Assembly (NCBI GenBank): GCA_963920665.1 | Contig: OY987266.1 | Span: forward strand, 19,580,248-19,644,247 | Direction: 5' to 3' | DNA: 64,000 nucleotides | Source: Straminergon stramineum | Lineage: Eukaryota; Streptophyta; Bryopsida; Hypnales; Calliergonaceae | Position numbers and translations under genes: made by a program | The notes under the pieces: generated by a model | Seen by the model: only the letters and a program-made list of their open reading frames with translations | What the model was told of the DNA's origin: nothing | The model's database searches: none | In this document: in pieces, positions 1-12,400 of the stretch | Position numbering within the stretch: the first letter of the stretch is position 1 | How the letters are laid out: the number at the start of each line of letters is the position of its first letter

Positions 1-68
1 TCAATGCCATTTGGAAATGCATAAGGTTTAATTCATATCTAATGTATCATTTGTTTTTATGATTGCAG

Positions 69-985
69 ACGCAATGGTTCGGAATTAGCCTCTTGGTCAA
101 GGACTTCGCCGAAAAAGGGAAATCCAAATTTTCTTTCAAACGCACATCGATGATGAAGAATGCAGGTGTGGACATTGGGAGGGACGACATGTTGATGAAC
201 TATACCAAGGAGGATGACATGGCAATGAATGGTGGAAAGCCATGGCGAGGGGCTCGTGAGAAGGACCCTCGATTTTTCCAACTTCTAATTGAAGCTACAA
301 CTGTTGAAGGAGATTTAGTTGTAGACTGCACCACATCTACAGGTGAGTATTCCATTTCATTATTGCCCATTCCAATAGTAATTTTCAAAATCAATTCAAC
401 TTATATATTATATTATGTTCACTTCAGGTGCATCAATTACTGCTTGTCATGGCACGGGCCGCCACATTGTGGCTTTGGAGGAGAACCTAGACATTTATAA
501 TGCCCTCCTCAAACCCATGAAGAAGTCTACTCTGGACATGGTGAAGCTAAATCCTAAACCATCTGTAGTTCAAGCATCACAAGATCCTGATGAAATGCCC
601 GTGGTGCCTCGAAAATTTACTTACAAGGGAAAATTCAGTAAGTAAGTTTGTATTTTGATGATTATTTGTTTGCATGCAAATTTTTATGTTATAAAAATCT
701 AACATTTATGTTGTATTCATTTGTAGGTATCGAGGATTGATGTCCTCAAATGCGATGATGACACATAGTTCTCTCTTTAGTCCAGAAAAGATTTTTGATC
801 TTCCAATCTATGGAGAGCATATGGCATCAGCCTTTGCGAATTCTGGTTGCTCTAAACCAAAACGCCGTACAGATATGTGCACTCTAAATGTTTTAGAGTT
901 TATAGATGGATCAGCATCCGAGGGTAGGGAGACTTCAAAATCATCTAGCAATGAGGATTATGTGATAGAGTCTACGATGACTTAG
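69..985 (+). CDS. C-terminal part of a putative N4/N6-type DNA-methyltransferase-like protein (three exons)
   Basis: Three exons join in frame (69-342, 428-641, 727-985; 249 codons with the TAG stop). The first is preceded by acceptor ATTGCAG, so the gene starts outside the window. Introns are 86 and 85 bp with GT/AG ends; donor GTAAGTTT at 642 is preferred to GTAAGT at 638 because only it keeps the frame open. The protein around the first junction, GDLVVDCTTSTG then ASITAC and GRHIVALEE, resembles the S-adenosylmethionine-binding motif I region of N4/N6 methylases (usual form D-P-F-x-G-x-G-T). The motif is degenerate (DCTTSTG), so catalysis is doubtful. An upstream GGKPWRG...EKDPRFFQLL segment fits the same family. 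The C-terminus is basic then Ser/Glu-rich with no recognised domain. No frame break is seen, so it could be expressed. The family assignment is inference from motif spacing. Confidence 0.5.
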
Positions 986-3054
986 ACTCATGAGATTGAC
1001 ATATCTTATGAGTCAAACTATTGTGCGTGATTTTCATTATGACTGGATTTGTGAGTTTTATGGCTACATATGGGGCGTCAATTATTTTCCTTTACCTTTT
1101 CGGATTGCATGATTCATTTAGAATAGAATACCAATGCTTGTTGTACTAAAGATTTTACGAAAACAATTTCATTGATTTCCATCTTGAAAAAATAAACGCA
1201 CATTTCTTGAAAATCTCAATTGCCTTAATCCACGGTCATAGGTACCTCATCCAATTTTCTAAAAATAAAAAATTTCGGCTCACAAGCTCACAAGCTCATA
1301 GGCTCATGCTCATAGGCTCACATGCTAGCAACCCTGGACCATTTTATAGGATTATGAGCTTTGAATCTTTAATGTTTAGAATCGAATTAAAAATCTAAGA
1401 AAAAGTTCTCACAAAAAATCGATTTTGAAAAACATTTTGAAAAAAATTGTTGAATAAAAGTAGATATAAGACAAAAGGAAAAATTAAATTGTTGATTGTT
1501 AATTCTAAAATGGAATTGAAACATGTCAATCCTAACATTGAGATTTGTTTTAGCTCATAATGATCCTTGTAAATCCTATGGACGCTTTTGTTTGAAAAAT
1601 AGTAAAAATTGAGTTTGAAAACAAATAGTGAATATTGTAACCATGAAGAAAAGAACTGGAATTTGAATACATACTCAAAAATGTCTTTCTTGGATAAGGG
1701 AAGAGGCTTATTCAAGATGCTCACAAAAGGACTTAGAAGTAGGGTGGACCTTGTGAGGTGCAAGCAACTTGGAAGGGGTCCAGAAAATGCCTAGATGATG
1801 TTTGACTATGTCAAACATGTGAAAGAGTGGACCTCCATGGCATGCCTTGTGTATGTTCCCAATTAAAAATGGTGATGACCATTGCAACTTGTGATATATA
1901 GTTAGAAAACATGGAGATCCAAGTGCAATTTTGGAGATGTTGAATGTTGTCATGACTTGGTATGGGGTGGATTATCCAAATTTCAAAAGATTCTTGGTGG
2001 ATTGATAGCACTCTAGCCAATTGGAATGCAATTCATATTGTATACAACACTAGTTCTAGATGAAAATATATTGAAAGGAACCAAAAAAATGTGTAAGACA
2101 ATAATAATTTACATCTTCATTTTTTTAATTATGTTTTTCTAAACTTAATTGACTAATTATAGTTATTAAGTCCTTGTCTATAATTATTTCACCAAAGGTT
2201 GAGATTGACATGATTTCTTTCATCAAATAAACATAATTTCATTCAAAAAGTTCTAATTGAAGTTTGAATATCAATGGCATTTCAGCCTTTACTATGGTAG
2301 AATTAGAGATTATTATCTACTAAATATCAATAGGATTGGTTCCATGAGAATTATGTGATTATATAAATATATGATAGAGAAAGAAAAGAATTTTCTACTA
2401 CAATTCAAACACTTTCACATTTTTATATAATATTCAAAAAAATTAAATGGAATGTCTTTTTAAAAATAAAGAATTATCCATTGAAAAAAACTATTATTTT
2501 TAATCATTGCATTGTAATGTAGACATTAAATTAAACCTTGCAACAAGGTCATTGCAAAATTGGTGGCCGATTCATCAGAGGAGACTTCAGGCCCGCGGAA
2601 GGCCATTTCAGGCATGTTCCTGATGTAGTGAGGGAAGGCCATTGTCAGAAAAATTTCAATTTAAAAAATGAATAAAAACAAAAACGAAAAACAGTTTTGA
2701 AATTGAAAAAAAAGGTTAAGAATTTTTTTTTAAAATGACTTGGCCAAACTTTGGCTATGTCAAATTGCTATTGCAATACTACTGCAGTGCAGTTCCCACA
2801 TTCCTTGTAGTCCAAGAACTCACAACCCTCAGTGGTCCTCAAATCTCCTCCAATGCTATAGCTTTTCGCCAAAATTTGGAGTTTTGGAGCTCAAATAGTA
2901 GGAGTATTAGAAGAAAAATCTTATTGGTCAATTTCGGTCCGTCAATTGTACTATAGATCTATTGCACTATTGACAAGTGTCACATTTGAGTATGAAGTAG
3001 TCTTAGTTGTACCTACCAATACCATGTTCCAATTTTTCACAGAAAAGGGTATGT
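986..3054. other. AT-rich intergenic DNA
   Basis: No convincing gene is seen. Short open stretches at 1395-1763 (-) and 2735-2956 (+) lack motifs and look random. The only structure is the hAT-like terminus at 1272-1336. The CACTA element is inserted at 3058. Confidence 0.5.
1272..1336. repeat. hAT-like element terminus with GCTCACAAG subterminal repeats (solo end)
   Basis: A run of GCTCACAAG, GCTCATAG and GCTCATGC repeats ends in TAGCAACCCTG at 1336. The reverse complement, CAGGGTTGCTA followed by GTGAGC repeats, is the same design as both ends of the nested element at 53263-54394. I found no matching partner end nearby, so this may be a truncated copy. Confidence 0.4.
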
Positions 3055-3057
3055 CTA

Positions 3058-3071
3058 CACTATAAGAAAAC
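3058..3071 (+). repeat. CACTA left terminal inverted repeat
   Basis: CACTATAAGAAAAC, perfect inverted match to 16346-16359; the flanking CTA occupies 3055-3057. Confidence 0.95.
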
Positions 3072-4280
3072 AGGCTTTTTAGTGACGTCAAGAAAAACGT
3101 GGTTGGACGTTGTCGGAAACAAGTTTCATGTAACCGTTGATGTCACCTAAAATCCGTTATTTTTGATGCCTCCCAGAACGCCAGAAATTTGAAAAAACGT
3201 GACAAAAAACGACTTGTTTTTTTTTGACGTCCTAAAAAACATGGTGTTGTAAGCTCTCCAGAAAGCCCCACGTGGAGGGGTTATGAGCGCCACATAAGCA
3301 CTTTCAAGTTGGGCAATGCCATGGGTGAAATTTTTTTCCACAGCCCAAACTTGACCGACTCTGTGACGTGGAGCCTATAAAAAAGTGACGTGGACACCTT
3401 TTAAATGATGACGTGGACACCTGAAATTGATGATGTGGAAAACTTTGAATGCTAACATGGATTGTCCACGTCAGCCTCCACGCATGCCGTGCAAGCAATT
3501 TCTGTTTGTAACATGATGTTCACAATGACATTCGAAACAACGTGTGCATGTTTTTCGTGACGTCATCATGGACGTGGCTCCGTTAGAAAAAACAACACCA
3601 TTTTCATGAAAAGTTGTGTTTCATCACATGAATATGTAGTAGATAATGTCACTCTTAACATTTCTGAAATCAGGTACATGACAATTTTAACAGTAACTCA
3701 TGTTCGGGTGAACATTCTTGAAAACACCCATTTGAAGTACTTCTATTGAGTCTTGTTTTGGTGAGTGTTTTGGGGAACATTGTACCGATCAGAAACGCCA
3801 ACTATGGCCCTTAGCTCTGTTAGGGAAAGCAAATGAAAACACAATGCATGACTACTTCAACATCAACATTAACATGTAATCTGGTTGATTCTATAAGAAC
3901 CCTACTACCTACAACATTTGAAGTAACATATTCTCACTTGGATGGAAAGAAAGTCTCATAAAACATTAACACATTACCAAATACAAATGGAATGGTAAAC
4001 AAATAGTAGGACATAACAAAATAGGCCGTTTTATTCTCTGCATAATGTTGCACCTAGGATGCTCAATTTGTGAGCACAACCACGGCACTATAAAGGAGGT
4101 ATCTATTGCATTCCTTGAAAGGACCTTGCAAGGGTGTCAATTCTATGAAACGAAACAAACAAAATCATTATATGGCTGAATATGTCTATATTGACACTAA
4201 AACTGATTTGAATACCCGCTGTAGAAGACGTCATGAAAAAACATGGCCTGCTCTGTGCAACACCACATGAAGCATGGTGG
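3072..4280. promoter_or_regulatory. CACTA left subterminal region rich in GACGTC-type motifs
   Basis: Many copies of GACGTCA, GACGTGG and close variants occur, densest at 3080-3600. The block GACGTCAAGAAAAAC at 3084-3098 recurs exactly at 16295-16309 near the other end. In En/Spm, clustered subterminal motifs bind the ORF1 product (TNPA); that role here is inferred. 3600-4280 otherwise holds no gene. Confidence 0.6.
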
Positions 4281-4672
4281 TCACTTTTTGCGAGGTGTCT
4301 TAGGTTTCTTGGCACTACTGCCCTACATCATTGGATAGCCACTTGTTAGCACAAGAACATGATGAAACTTTATATGAAGGTACACCGGAAGACCACTTCC
4401 AAGACCACTTCAAGCTTTTACCAAAATAAACAAATGAAATCAAAGATGAGGGAATGCTTAATCACCTTTGAGGTAGTAGCCGGAGGCTTAGGGAGCCCAA
4501 CAACCTTTGAGGCTTGGGCTCTAGGAACTACTGCCTTCTGGACAACCTTTGTTGGCTTTGCAGCTGCAGAGGTCCTACTAACACGACGTGGTCGACTTGA
4601 AGATTCGCCTAGTGCTTCGAGGCCCTCCTACAAAATAGTGCAAGGGAAGCATTTTAGACTGCATTTGCATCT

Positions 4673-4862
4673 TGCAAGAATGGCCCGGATAGGAGATGTT
4701 CTTGCAAACCGAAGAACAAGGGGATCAAAGATAGTATATGGTGGCATACATCGATATTTGCCACGGCATCACCCATATCGGAGGAATTTGAGATTCAATG
4801 GAAAAGTTGAGCACCGCGGCATGCCTAAAGTACAAACCGGACAAGATATCATTCGATACGCA
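4673..4862 (+). repeat. 190-bp duplicate of TNP2 exon 1 inside an ORF1 intron
   Basis: Matches 10906-11095 over the full 190 bp with about three differences and no gap. It lies wholly within the ORF1 intron 4874-4628, in TNP2 sense orientation and therefore antisense to ORF1. A transcript of ORF1 would carry RNA complementary to TNP2 mRNA. Confidence 0.9.
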
Positions 4863-6879
4863 AGAATGCCTTACCTGGTTTGATGCCATTGGAACACCCT
4901 CAGCCACGCCTTCCGCCTCCTCCCTCGCGGGCTGCACTCCAGCCTTTTACACAATGGAGTAGACATCCCCCTCTTGCTCGTTGCCATCACCCTCCTCCAC
5001 AACATCTGGAAGTTCTGCAGATGGGGACATTTCTTCTTCAGCTTCTGTGGTTGTGTTGCCAATGACATCCAAGTCAACACGCTCCTTGTTCTTCTGGACA
5101 TCAGGAGTAACAACTTCGTCATTGTTGATGCCACCTGGAACGATGGTAGGCGCTACTTGAATGGAAGGGTCCACCGCCTTCAACATGGGCATAAGGAAAT
5201 CTTTTTGGCCCACCTGCCACACGTCCTGGGAATGTGAGGTCAAGCCTGATGTTCCAACCACCTTTGTGGAGGAAGAAGGCTCCATGTTCTCATGCAAAGC
5301 AGTTCCTTCCTTTGGCCCCCACTTCTCAAGGGCTTCCTTTAGCATGTCTTCTACTCGCTTGGTGGACGCTGTGACATGTTCCCTAAGGCTCGAGAAAGAG
5401 CCTTCCAAATCACCAACACGGCTGCGAACTTCTTCAATCGCTCTCCCATAATCAGCAGGGCCTTTGCGCTTCTCCTCTGAAAGACGCTTCTGCTCTTTTG
5501 CTACTTCAGCGTCCACTTCTTCGTCAGTTGGAGACCGGTTCATCAGCATGGTCTACATTCAACAACCAAAACAAGTCAATGAAGGGGAGGGAGTAATTTA
5601 GGGGAAGGAGAACATTGCAATTTAGAGAGAACTTACTTTGGCATGATTTTGGGCTAAGCAAGCCCACAAGGACAACATTGACCTTCTTCGTGCAACATGA
5701 ACTTACAATTCTGCATTGAACACATGTTAGTACTAATGTCATAACCAACGTCATCTGCACCATCTCCTTTGACATTCAAATGGTAATGAACTATTCAGGG
5801 ACAAAAAATGTACAAGGAATGAACCATCCTCCATACTTACCAATTGTGAAACAACTTGTCTCTCAATGGCCTTCACTTGTGCTGATGTGGACACCTTACT
5901 CAAGGAGATTGAACGCATGTGGGCAGATCTCTGTTGTGCTGCTTCGGTGGAGCGCATGGCTACAAGCTTCTTCCAATATGGGCCATGCACATCATCTGGT
6001 CTTTTTTGTTTTGCGTCAATCAACTCATTGATGCGAAACCGTGTAGTAATGAGGGTCTTTGTTATGATGGGTTGGAGGTACTTTTCGGTCACCCTCTCAA
6101 CATCCCCACACATTTGCCAATCTACAAGCCATACACATTCATTAACAATAGCTTCAATATTAGGCTCCCAAAACATGGCATGCAATAGGGCGCATTTCAA
6201 GGATGGGATGTTTAATACAAGGAAATAGGCTAGGTCTGAGAAATTAGAAGACCTCAATGCGTGGGGCTGGTCCCAAATTCTTAGAGACATTGACATCAGC
6301 CATAATATTTTCATTCATGTAAGGCTTCATGTGAACCTGTACCACACAACATCCCCAAAGAACATCAAAGAAAGCTTAGAATTGAACATGGAAAGAAAGT
6401 TGTCCAATGCTCACCCGTGTACACTCTTCTGAACAAATTCCTTCGAAGACTTTTATCTTGGCCTTCCCAGCCACAAGAAGGGTCTAGGTCCTTTGCATAC
6501 TTTTGGATGTCCTTATGGAAGGTATCCTTCATCGATCCCCAAGGCTGCCCTTCCACATCCAACTCAATGGGTTTCTTCATAGCACTACTCCCTACTTCTT
6601 TAAATTTCCCTTGGGAATGCAAGGCATCAATGATATCCTCCGTATTTCCCTCTGATTCATCACCACTGCCTGCTGTTCCATATCCGCGACTGCACAAGGC
6701 ACATTTCAAGTTTGTATGCAAGAAGATTGTAACACATATGCAACATGCTCACAAATGCCTTGCACAAAACTTTATAGAAAACCAAGGACACACGGTAGGC
6801 TTCAGGTCCTTCTGCAATTTATATAAGGTTAATCTAAAAGTTTAGGGCAATCTTTGTGGAGTCCCATCTCCATAGAATC

Positions 6880-7060
6880 TATGATAACTATGACATCACT
6901 GAGAACATACGATGTCACATTTGACGTCACTGAGAACATACAATGTCACGTTTGACGTCAATCCCAACACCTGATGATAATTTTGACATTAATCACAATA
7001 GTCTCCGTCTGGATTGACATCAATCACCACAACATGTTGACAAATTGTGCTACAGAAACT
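6880..7060. repeat. Tandem GACGTCACTGAGAACATA-type repeats in ORF1 intron
   Basis: Units close to TGACGTCACTGAGAACATA and GATGTCACRTT recur in tandem within the third-exon-proximal intron of ORF1. They are the same ACGTCA-type motif found at the element ends and in the TNP2 introns. Confidence 0.6.
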
Positions 7061-8699
7061 AAAAATACTCACAAACAAGGCCTAATAAACTCAAAGGACT
7101 CTTAGTACAAAGCATTCCATGTCTAACTTTCACTTGAATCTTTAAGTTTTGTAGTGCTATTTGCATTTAACCTGTTTCCACCATCTAGGTCGATGCACAA
7201 AAATCACGGCATAAACATCTTGACGTCGTGTATAACGCAAACGTGTTGACGGTGACATCAACAATGACAGCCTGCCTTACAAAAAACGGAAAAACACAAA
7301 TAAATAAGAACATCGAGGGAAACAAAACCTTCACCTCCATGACTACTCCTTCGGGGCTTCGCTTTCCTCGCACTCCTCTGCGGCAGGGTCAACGTCTTCA
7401 TCGTCCTCCGAATCGACGACAACCACCTTCTTCTTTTTGGAGGGCGGTGCAGCTTGCCATGCAGCTGCCTTCCCTTTTCCAACCAAACGGCGACCATCCT
7501 CCCGAGCCTTGGACCTGCGCTCTCCCTTGCCACGCATGCGCATCACCGGTGAGGCTGGCGACACCTCCTCCAATGAGGGGCTCTCACGGAGCGGCGCATC
7601 CTTCCGCTTCCCATGTCTGTACGGGAGCTTCGGCATCGCAGGAGGGGGCTCTCTCCACTGCACAAAGAACTCTCCCACCTAGGTCCACCCACAAGCACAA
7701 TCAAATTAATCCATGTGAAGGAGGAAGGAGCAACCACGTCCATAAACAAGAGCAAAGGACTCGGGTTAGAAATCAGACACAGACTCAAGCAAGGAAGGGG
7801 AAGTAGTCACGGTGTCATGGGAGGTTGGAGCGACCTTGATGGGTTTAGGGTATGAGTTCAGGAACCCCCACAGTAGGCCATGGCGGCAAGGTCACCTGCA
7901 TTGCGACTGAAGAATGCACCCTCCTCTTTCATCAATTCAAAGCAACATCGCCAAACAAGAAAACAAAATCAAAGAACCCCACCAAGAAATCAACAAATTT
8001 CAAATTACCTGAATGATCACTGAAGAGCTAACGCCGCCCCTTGCGCCCTAAAATTGAAGACATGATGGTTCCAAAGAACGAGGAAACGACAGCGCAAACG
8101 AAGCACGTCGGAGGAAACGAAGAAATGACGGCAGGCAAATATGATGCCCGAGTATTACCCGGGTCTTATGGATATACCCTCTGTACAGTAGGGAGATACC
8201 CGGTAGAGGCCTGGCTGGGGCTACACTGCACTTGCGATGGCAAGCGTCCGACGGCCATGGCGCAGTGGCCGACGTCGCTGCGCTCCTAGTGGGTCGAAAT
8301 CCCCCCCCCACGTAGCCCAAATCTTGAACACAAACTCTAAGTGCAGAATGAAAATATGTACACGATGAAGGCAATTAGAAATGGGTTTGCATTCACCTGC
8401 TTGGAGTGTGGGTTCGGTTCACTGAGCTGAACAACAGCCGTTGCGCTAGGGTTTGGGAGTAACTGGTGGCGTGAACTCCGCCGAAGGAAGCCTTCATCAG
8501 TGGACTCCGCCGAACGCTTGATTGCACTCTTCCTTGGAGGCATTTTTGCACTCCCAGAATTCAGATTTGTGAGAACTGCCGCTGCCTCGGAGTCCTCCCA
8601 ATCCACTGACTGCGCCTCTAGAGATGAATCTGCAAATCGAACAACCCTAGCACATGGTGAAAGCATAGGCAATAATGCCATATTGGTGAGTTTTTTCAT

Positions 8700-9409
8700 T
8701 CACCACAGTGATTGCAAGTAGGTTCTTGCGAAATGGTCAGACGAACCCTATCCACCCTGCTACTGCACCTTCTACAATGTTCTTGCTTCATCATGAAGTA
8801 GGAGACACGTGGGACATTCTCAGCTCTTTTAGTATGGAGCACTGTTCAACATGACATCCACGGTGACGTTATCTTTGACATGCTACCTTGTCAATGTACC
8901 TACAATAGGATTGGGCATGTTGAGGTTGTAATTGGCTTCTGAAATTGATGGAAATGCAAGCCCAATGTGGGAGCAAGACTGAATTTCTGTTCTTTGGGTT
9001 GACATGTGGTATGTAAAGGTAACAAGGAGGCCTTCATGTACCTTAGGGTTTAGGGCTACTATAATCTTTAAGCCTGATCCAAAGACGTTAAATGCATGCA
9101 ATTCAAGAACTTGTGACAAGCCCCGACCCACAACTCAAATGACGGTGCAACTTAGTGAGGCCTTGTTATGAATTCCCTAGTTTCATTAGTATGTTCTCCA
9201 AGACGTCACTTTGAACGTCGAATGTCACTATGAACATTTCTTCTAACATCTTCTTTGACATGCTAGTCCAAAGTTAGCAACAACTTTGTTGTGATGGTTC
9301 ACTTATATTGCTTATGTGTTTCTAACTTGGGCTTTTAGTTATTGCAGGTTGTTCTTCACTAGTATGCAAGGGTTGTGACCACAAACAAAATTGCGGGCGT
9401 GAGGACAAC
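8700..9409. promoter_or_regulatory. Divergent promoter region between ORF1 and TNP2
   Basis: The first coding exons of ORF1 and TNP2 are head-to-head about 0.7 kb apart, so both promoters probably lie here or just inside. ATTGCAG at 9340-9346 is a possible acceptor for a 5' leader exon of TNP2. ACGTCA-type motifs (8860-8885, 9195-9235) are present. No other gene is seen. Confidence 0.5.
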
Positions 9410-12400
9410 ATGCCATGGCCTAGGGCAAATCCAAATCTTCTAAGCCGTCACACAACCATCCGCATTACTGAGGATGGGCGCACGCTGAGGCATATACCCG
9501 TGGGTGACTTGATATTGCAGACTGAGCTGCGAGTGGCTACCGAAAAGCATGTACGGTCCTTCAGGTGTTCGTGTCGAGATTGCAAAGGTGGACGCCGAAA
9601 ATCCATACAAATCATCCGGCAGCACCATGCGGCCGTGGGTCGAGATCCCTTTCTAAAAAAGTCGCTCCTAGGGGGGGACCCCTTACATGGCTATCCACGT
9701 GGCAGTATGTGGGTTGAAGATGTTGCCTACGACGACGACGTCATTGAAAATATGGATACTAGCAATGCAGTTGACTTCAATATTGATGTTGAAGACGACA
9801 TCAGAGAAAACGTTCCTGAGGATCAGGGTCTAGGGGAGTTGGATGACTATCACGAAGTGCAAAGACAAGTTATGGAAGCATTAGATCAAGGAGATGCATT
9901 GCATGAGGAGGCTGAGGGCTCCAGGGAGGTAGGCGATGAAGAGGACGTTGCCGGTGATACTATGGATGGATTAGAGGATTTGTACGTTGAAGCTACAACC
10001 CCATTATATCCGGATTCAAAAACAAGTGTTGTGTCGACAACAATCATCATTATGAATATGTGCACGGTGTTCCGCGTGAGCAACAAATTTAGTGATGAAT
10101 TGTTCCGCTTCTTGTCCACAGATTTACTTCCGTCTGGGAACAAGCTTCCTCGAACCCATTATGCTACACGGAAGAGCATACACCGATTGGGATTGCACTA
10201 TAACAATGTGCATGCTTATCCTCAAGGTTGTATTTTGTATGAAGATGGATATCAAGCATTGGAGAGCTGCCCAAAGTGTGCAAGCTCACGATGGATGGAT
10301 GGGAGTAATAGAATCCCAGCCAAGGTTATCAGACATTTTCCCCTCATTCCAAGGCTAAAACGAATGTGGAGGTCATCTGAGATAGCACGCATGCTGACAG
10401 GCTATACAAAACATGTTAGCAGCGACAGCGTGATGCGCTCCGTTGTAGACAGTCCAGCATGGAAGCACATCGACAGTGATGTCGCATTTGGCAACTTTGG
10501 ATCTGAAGATCGTAACTTGCCGCTTGCGTTAGCTCTAGATGGTGTGAATCCATTCAAGTTGAACAATACCAATTGGTCAACATGGCCAATTCTTATATTG
10601 ATATACAACCTTGAGCCTTGGTTTGTCACCAAAAAATTCTTCATTTCATTGTGCATTTTGATTTCGGGAAAGCACTCGCATTCTTCTACCAGTCTTGATG
10701 TATTCATACGTCCCTTATTGAGGGAGCTCCAACAATTGTGGGTCGGTGTGCTAGCGCTTGATTTTTCACAACCGCAAGGGAATCGTTCTTTCAACTTGCG
10801 TGCCATACTGATGTGGACCATCTTTGACTTTCCAGCATATGGTTTGATTTCCGGCTTGTGTTGCAAGGGGTACAAGGGATGCCCTCATTGTGGATCAGAT
10901 ACTGATGCAAGAATGGCCCGGACAAGAGATGTTCTTGCAAACCGAAGAACAAGGGGATCAAAGATAGTATATGGTGGCATACGTCGATATTTGCCACGGC
11001 ATCACCCATATCGGAGGAATTTGAGATTCAATGGAAAAGTTGAGCACCGCGGCATGCCTAAAGTACAAACCGGACAAGATATCATTCGATACGCAGCATG
11101 GCGACAATCATACTTGGATGTTGGAGGGAAGGAAAATGGACCAGATGACCCAATGCACGTGACGGGGGTAAAACGTTTGTGTGCATTGTTTGAGCTGGAT
11201 TACTGGGAGGTGAGGTCCTTTTCTTTTCTCACGTTTCATAGTGATTTGATTCCACATTGTCACTGGAAACATCAAGCATAACACAGAAAAACATGTCAGT
11301 GATTTATGTGTCCATGTTGATGTCATAGTGAACGTGAACTCGTCAAGTAAGATGTCATTTTCAATAGACTGATGGAAGCTTCAGAACCAGAACTTCTTGG
11401 GTCAAAGTATGAGTTTAAGCATGCATAGCTGCCTTGCAAAGCCTAGTTTTGCTTCCAAAGGTTGTTGACGTGGAGGAAAATTATTTTGATACGTGGAGTC
11501 GATCTTCCAATTTCAACCTTATTTTTTCCATTAATTGGACTTCCATTGTTTTTGCAGCATTTATTGGAGCAACACATTTTGGATCCCATGCATTGTGAGA
11601 AAAACCTTTGTGAGAACATTGTGAAGACATTGTTGGGAATGAAAGATAGTCCGGGTAGCCGAGTGGATGCTAAAGATTTGGGTATCCGTCAAGAAATTTG
11701 GCTTCAACCTCCACGGCGGCAACAAGACGAGTATTATATGCCACAAGCCCCATTTGTACTGAATCCAAATGAACGAAAAGAGTTTGTTTCTATTATTTCA
11801 AATATTCGAATACCTTCTGGATATGTGGGTAGCATTCACAAGCGCTTGGAAGATGGTAAATTACATTATATGAAAACGCATGATTACCATGTGTTGATGC
11901 AACATGTGAGTGGGCATTCAACCTTTAACTTGAACTACATGATTCAATGACCAATTCTATAGACTTCACATTCAATATAATGGGACACAGTAATCTACAT
12001 CTTGCGCCAGGTTGTCTAACGTCAACAAAGAGGGTAGCTGGCGTTGCATGTGATGTCTATGAACACAAAGTATTTGACATGTTAAAGGGTAGCTTGTTTC
12101 CTGACATGTCTTGAGGATCAACTTACCTTAATTGAGGTATGGTTAGCTGCACCTACATTGCTTGCTTCTATGATTCCATATGACCAGTAGTGAGCCCTAA
12201 CATGCTAACATGTCAACATGTTGTATAGGTCCTCCCAGTGGCCATCCGAAATGTATTGGATGAGAGTGTGCGCTTGGCCATAATCAAAATCAGCAGGGTG
12301 TTTCAAAGACTTTGTGCAAAAGAGGTGCGATTGGCGGACGAACATGACATGATGCAAGATGTCATAATGGCAACGTGTGTTCTTGAAAAGGAATTTCCAA

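Larger units (their letters stand above)
4281..8699 (-). pseudogene. CACTA ORF1 (TNPA-like) gene, seven exons, two in-frame stops
   Basis: Seven exons on the minus strand join with consistent phases: 8699-8397, 7678-7335, 6689-6415, 6121-5841, 5552-4875, 4627-4466, 4322-4281 (2085 nt, 695 codons with TGA stop). All introns have GT/AG ends. The product is a basic, nuclear-type protein. Exon 2 ends in a K-rich then acidic stretch. Exon 3 has the W...MK..F..D......LDP..GW.G block usual in CACTA ORF1 proteins. Exon 5 is a likely coiled coil with an acidic tail, and the last exons are Lys/Pro-rich, ending KKPKTPRKK. Such proteins normally bind subterminal repeats. Two codons are stops: TAG at 7343-7345 and TAA at 4947-4949, both one C-to-T step from Gln. 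Splice phases cross both stops correctly, so these are lesions rather than true ends. Alternatively the first stop ends a short separate protein. Confidence 0.75.

Noticed and set aside
4359..4883. Plus-strand protein of 174 residues
   Set aside because: It overlaps ORF1 exons on the other strand and the duplicated TNP2 piece; only the latter part has real coding history, as a fragment.
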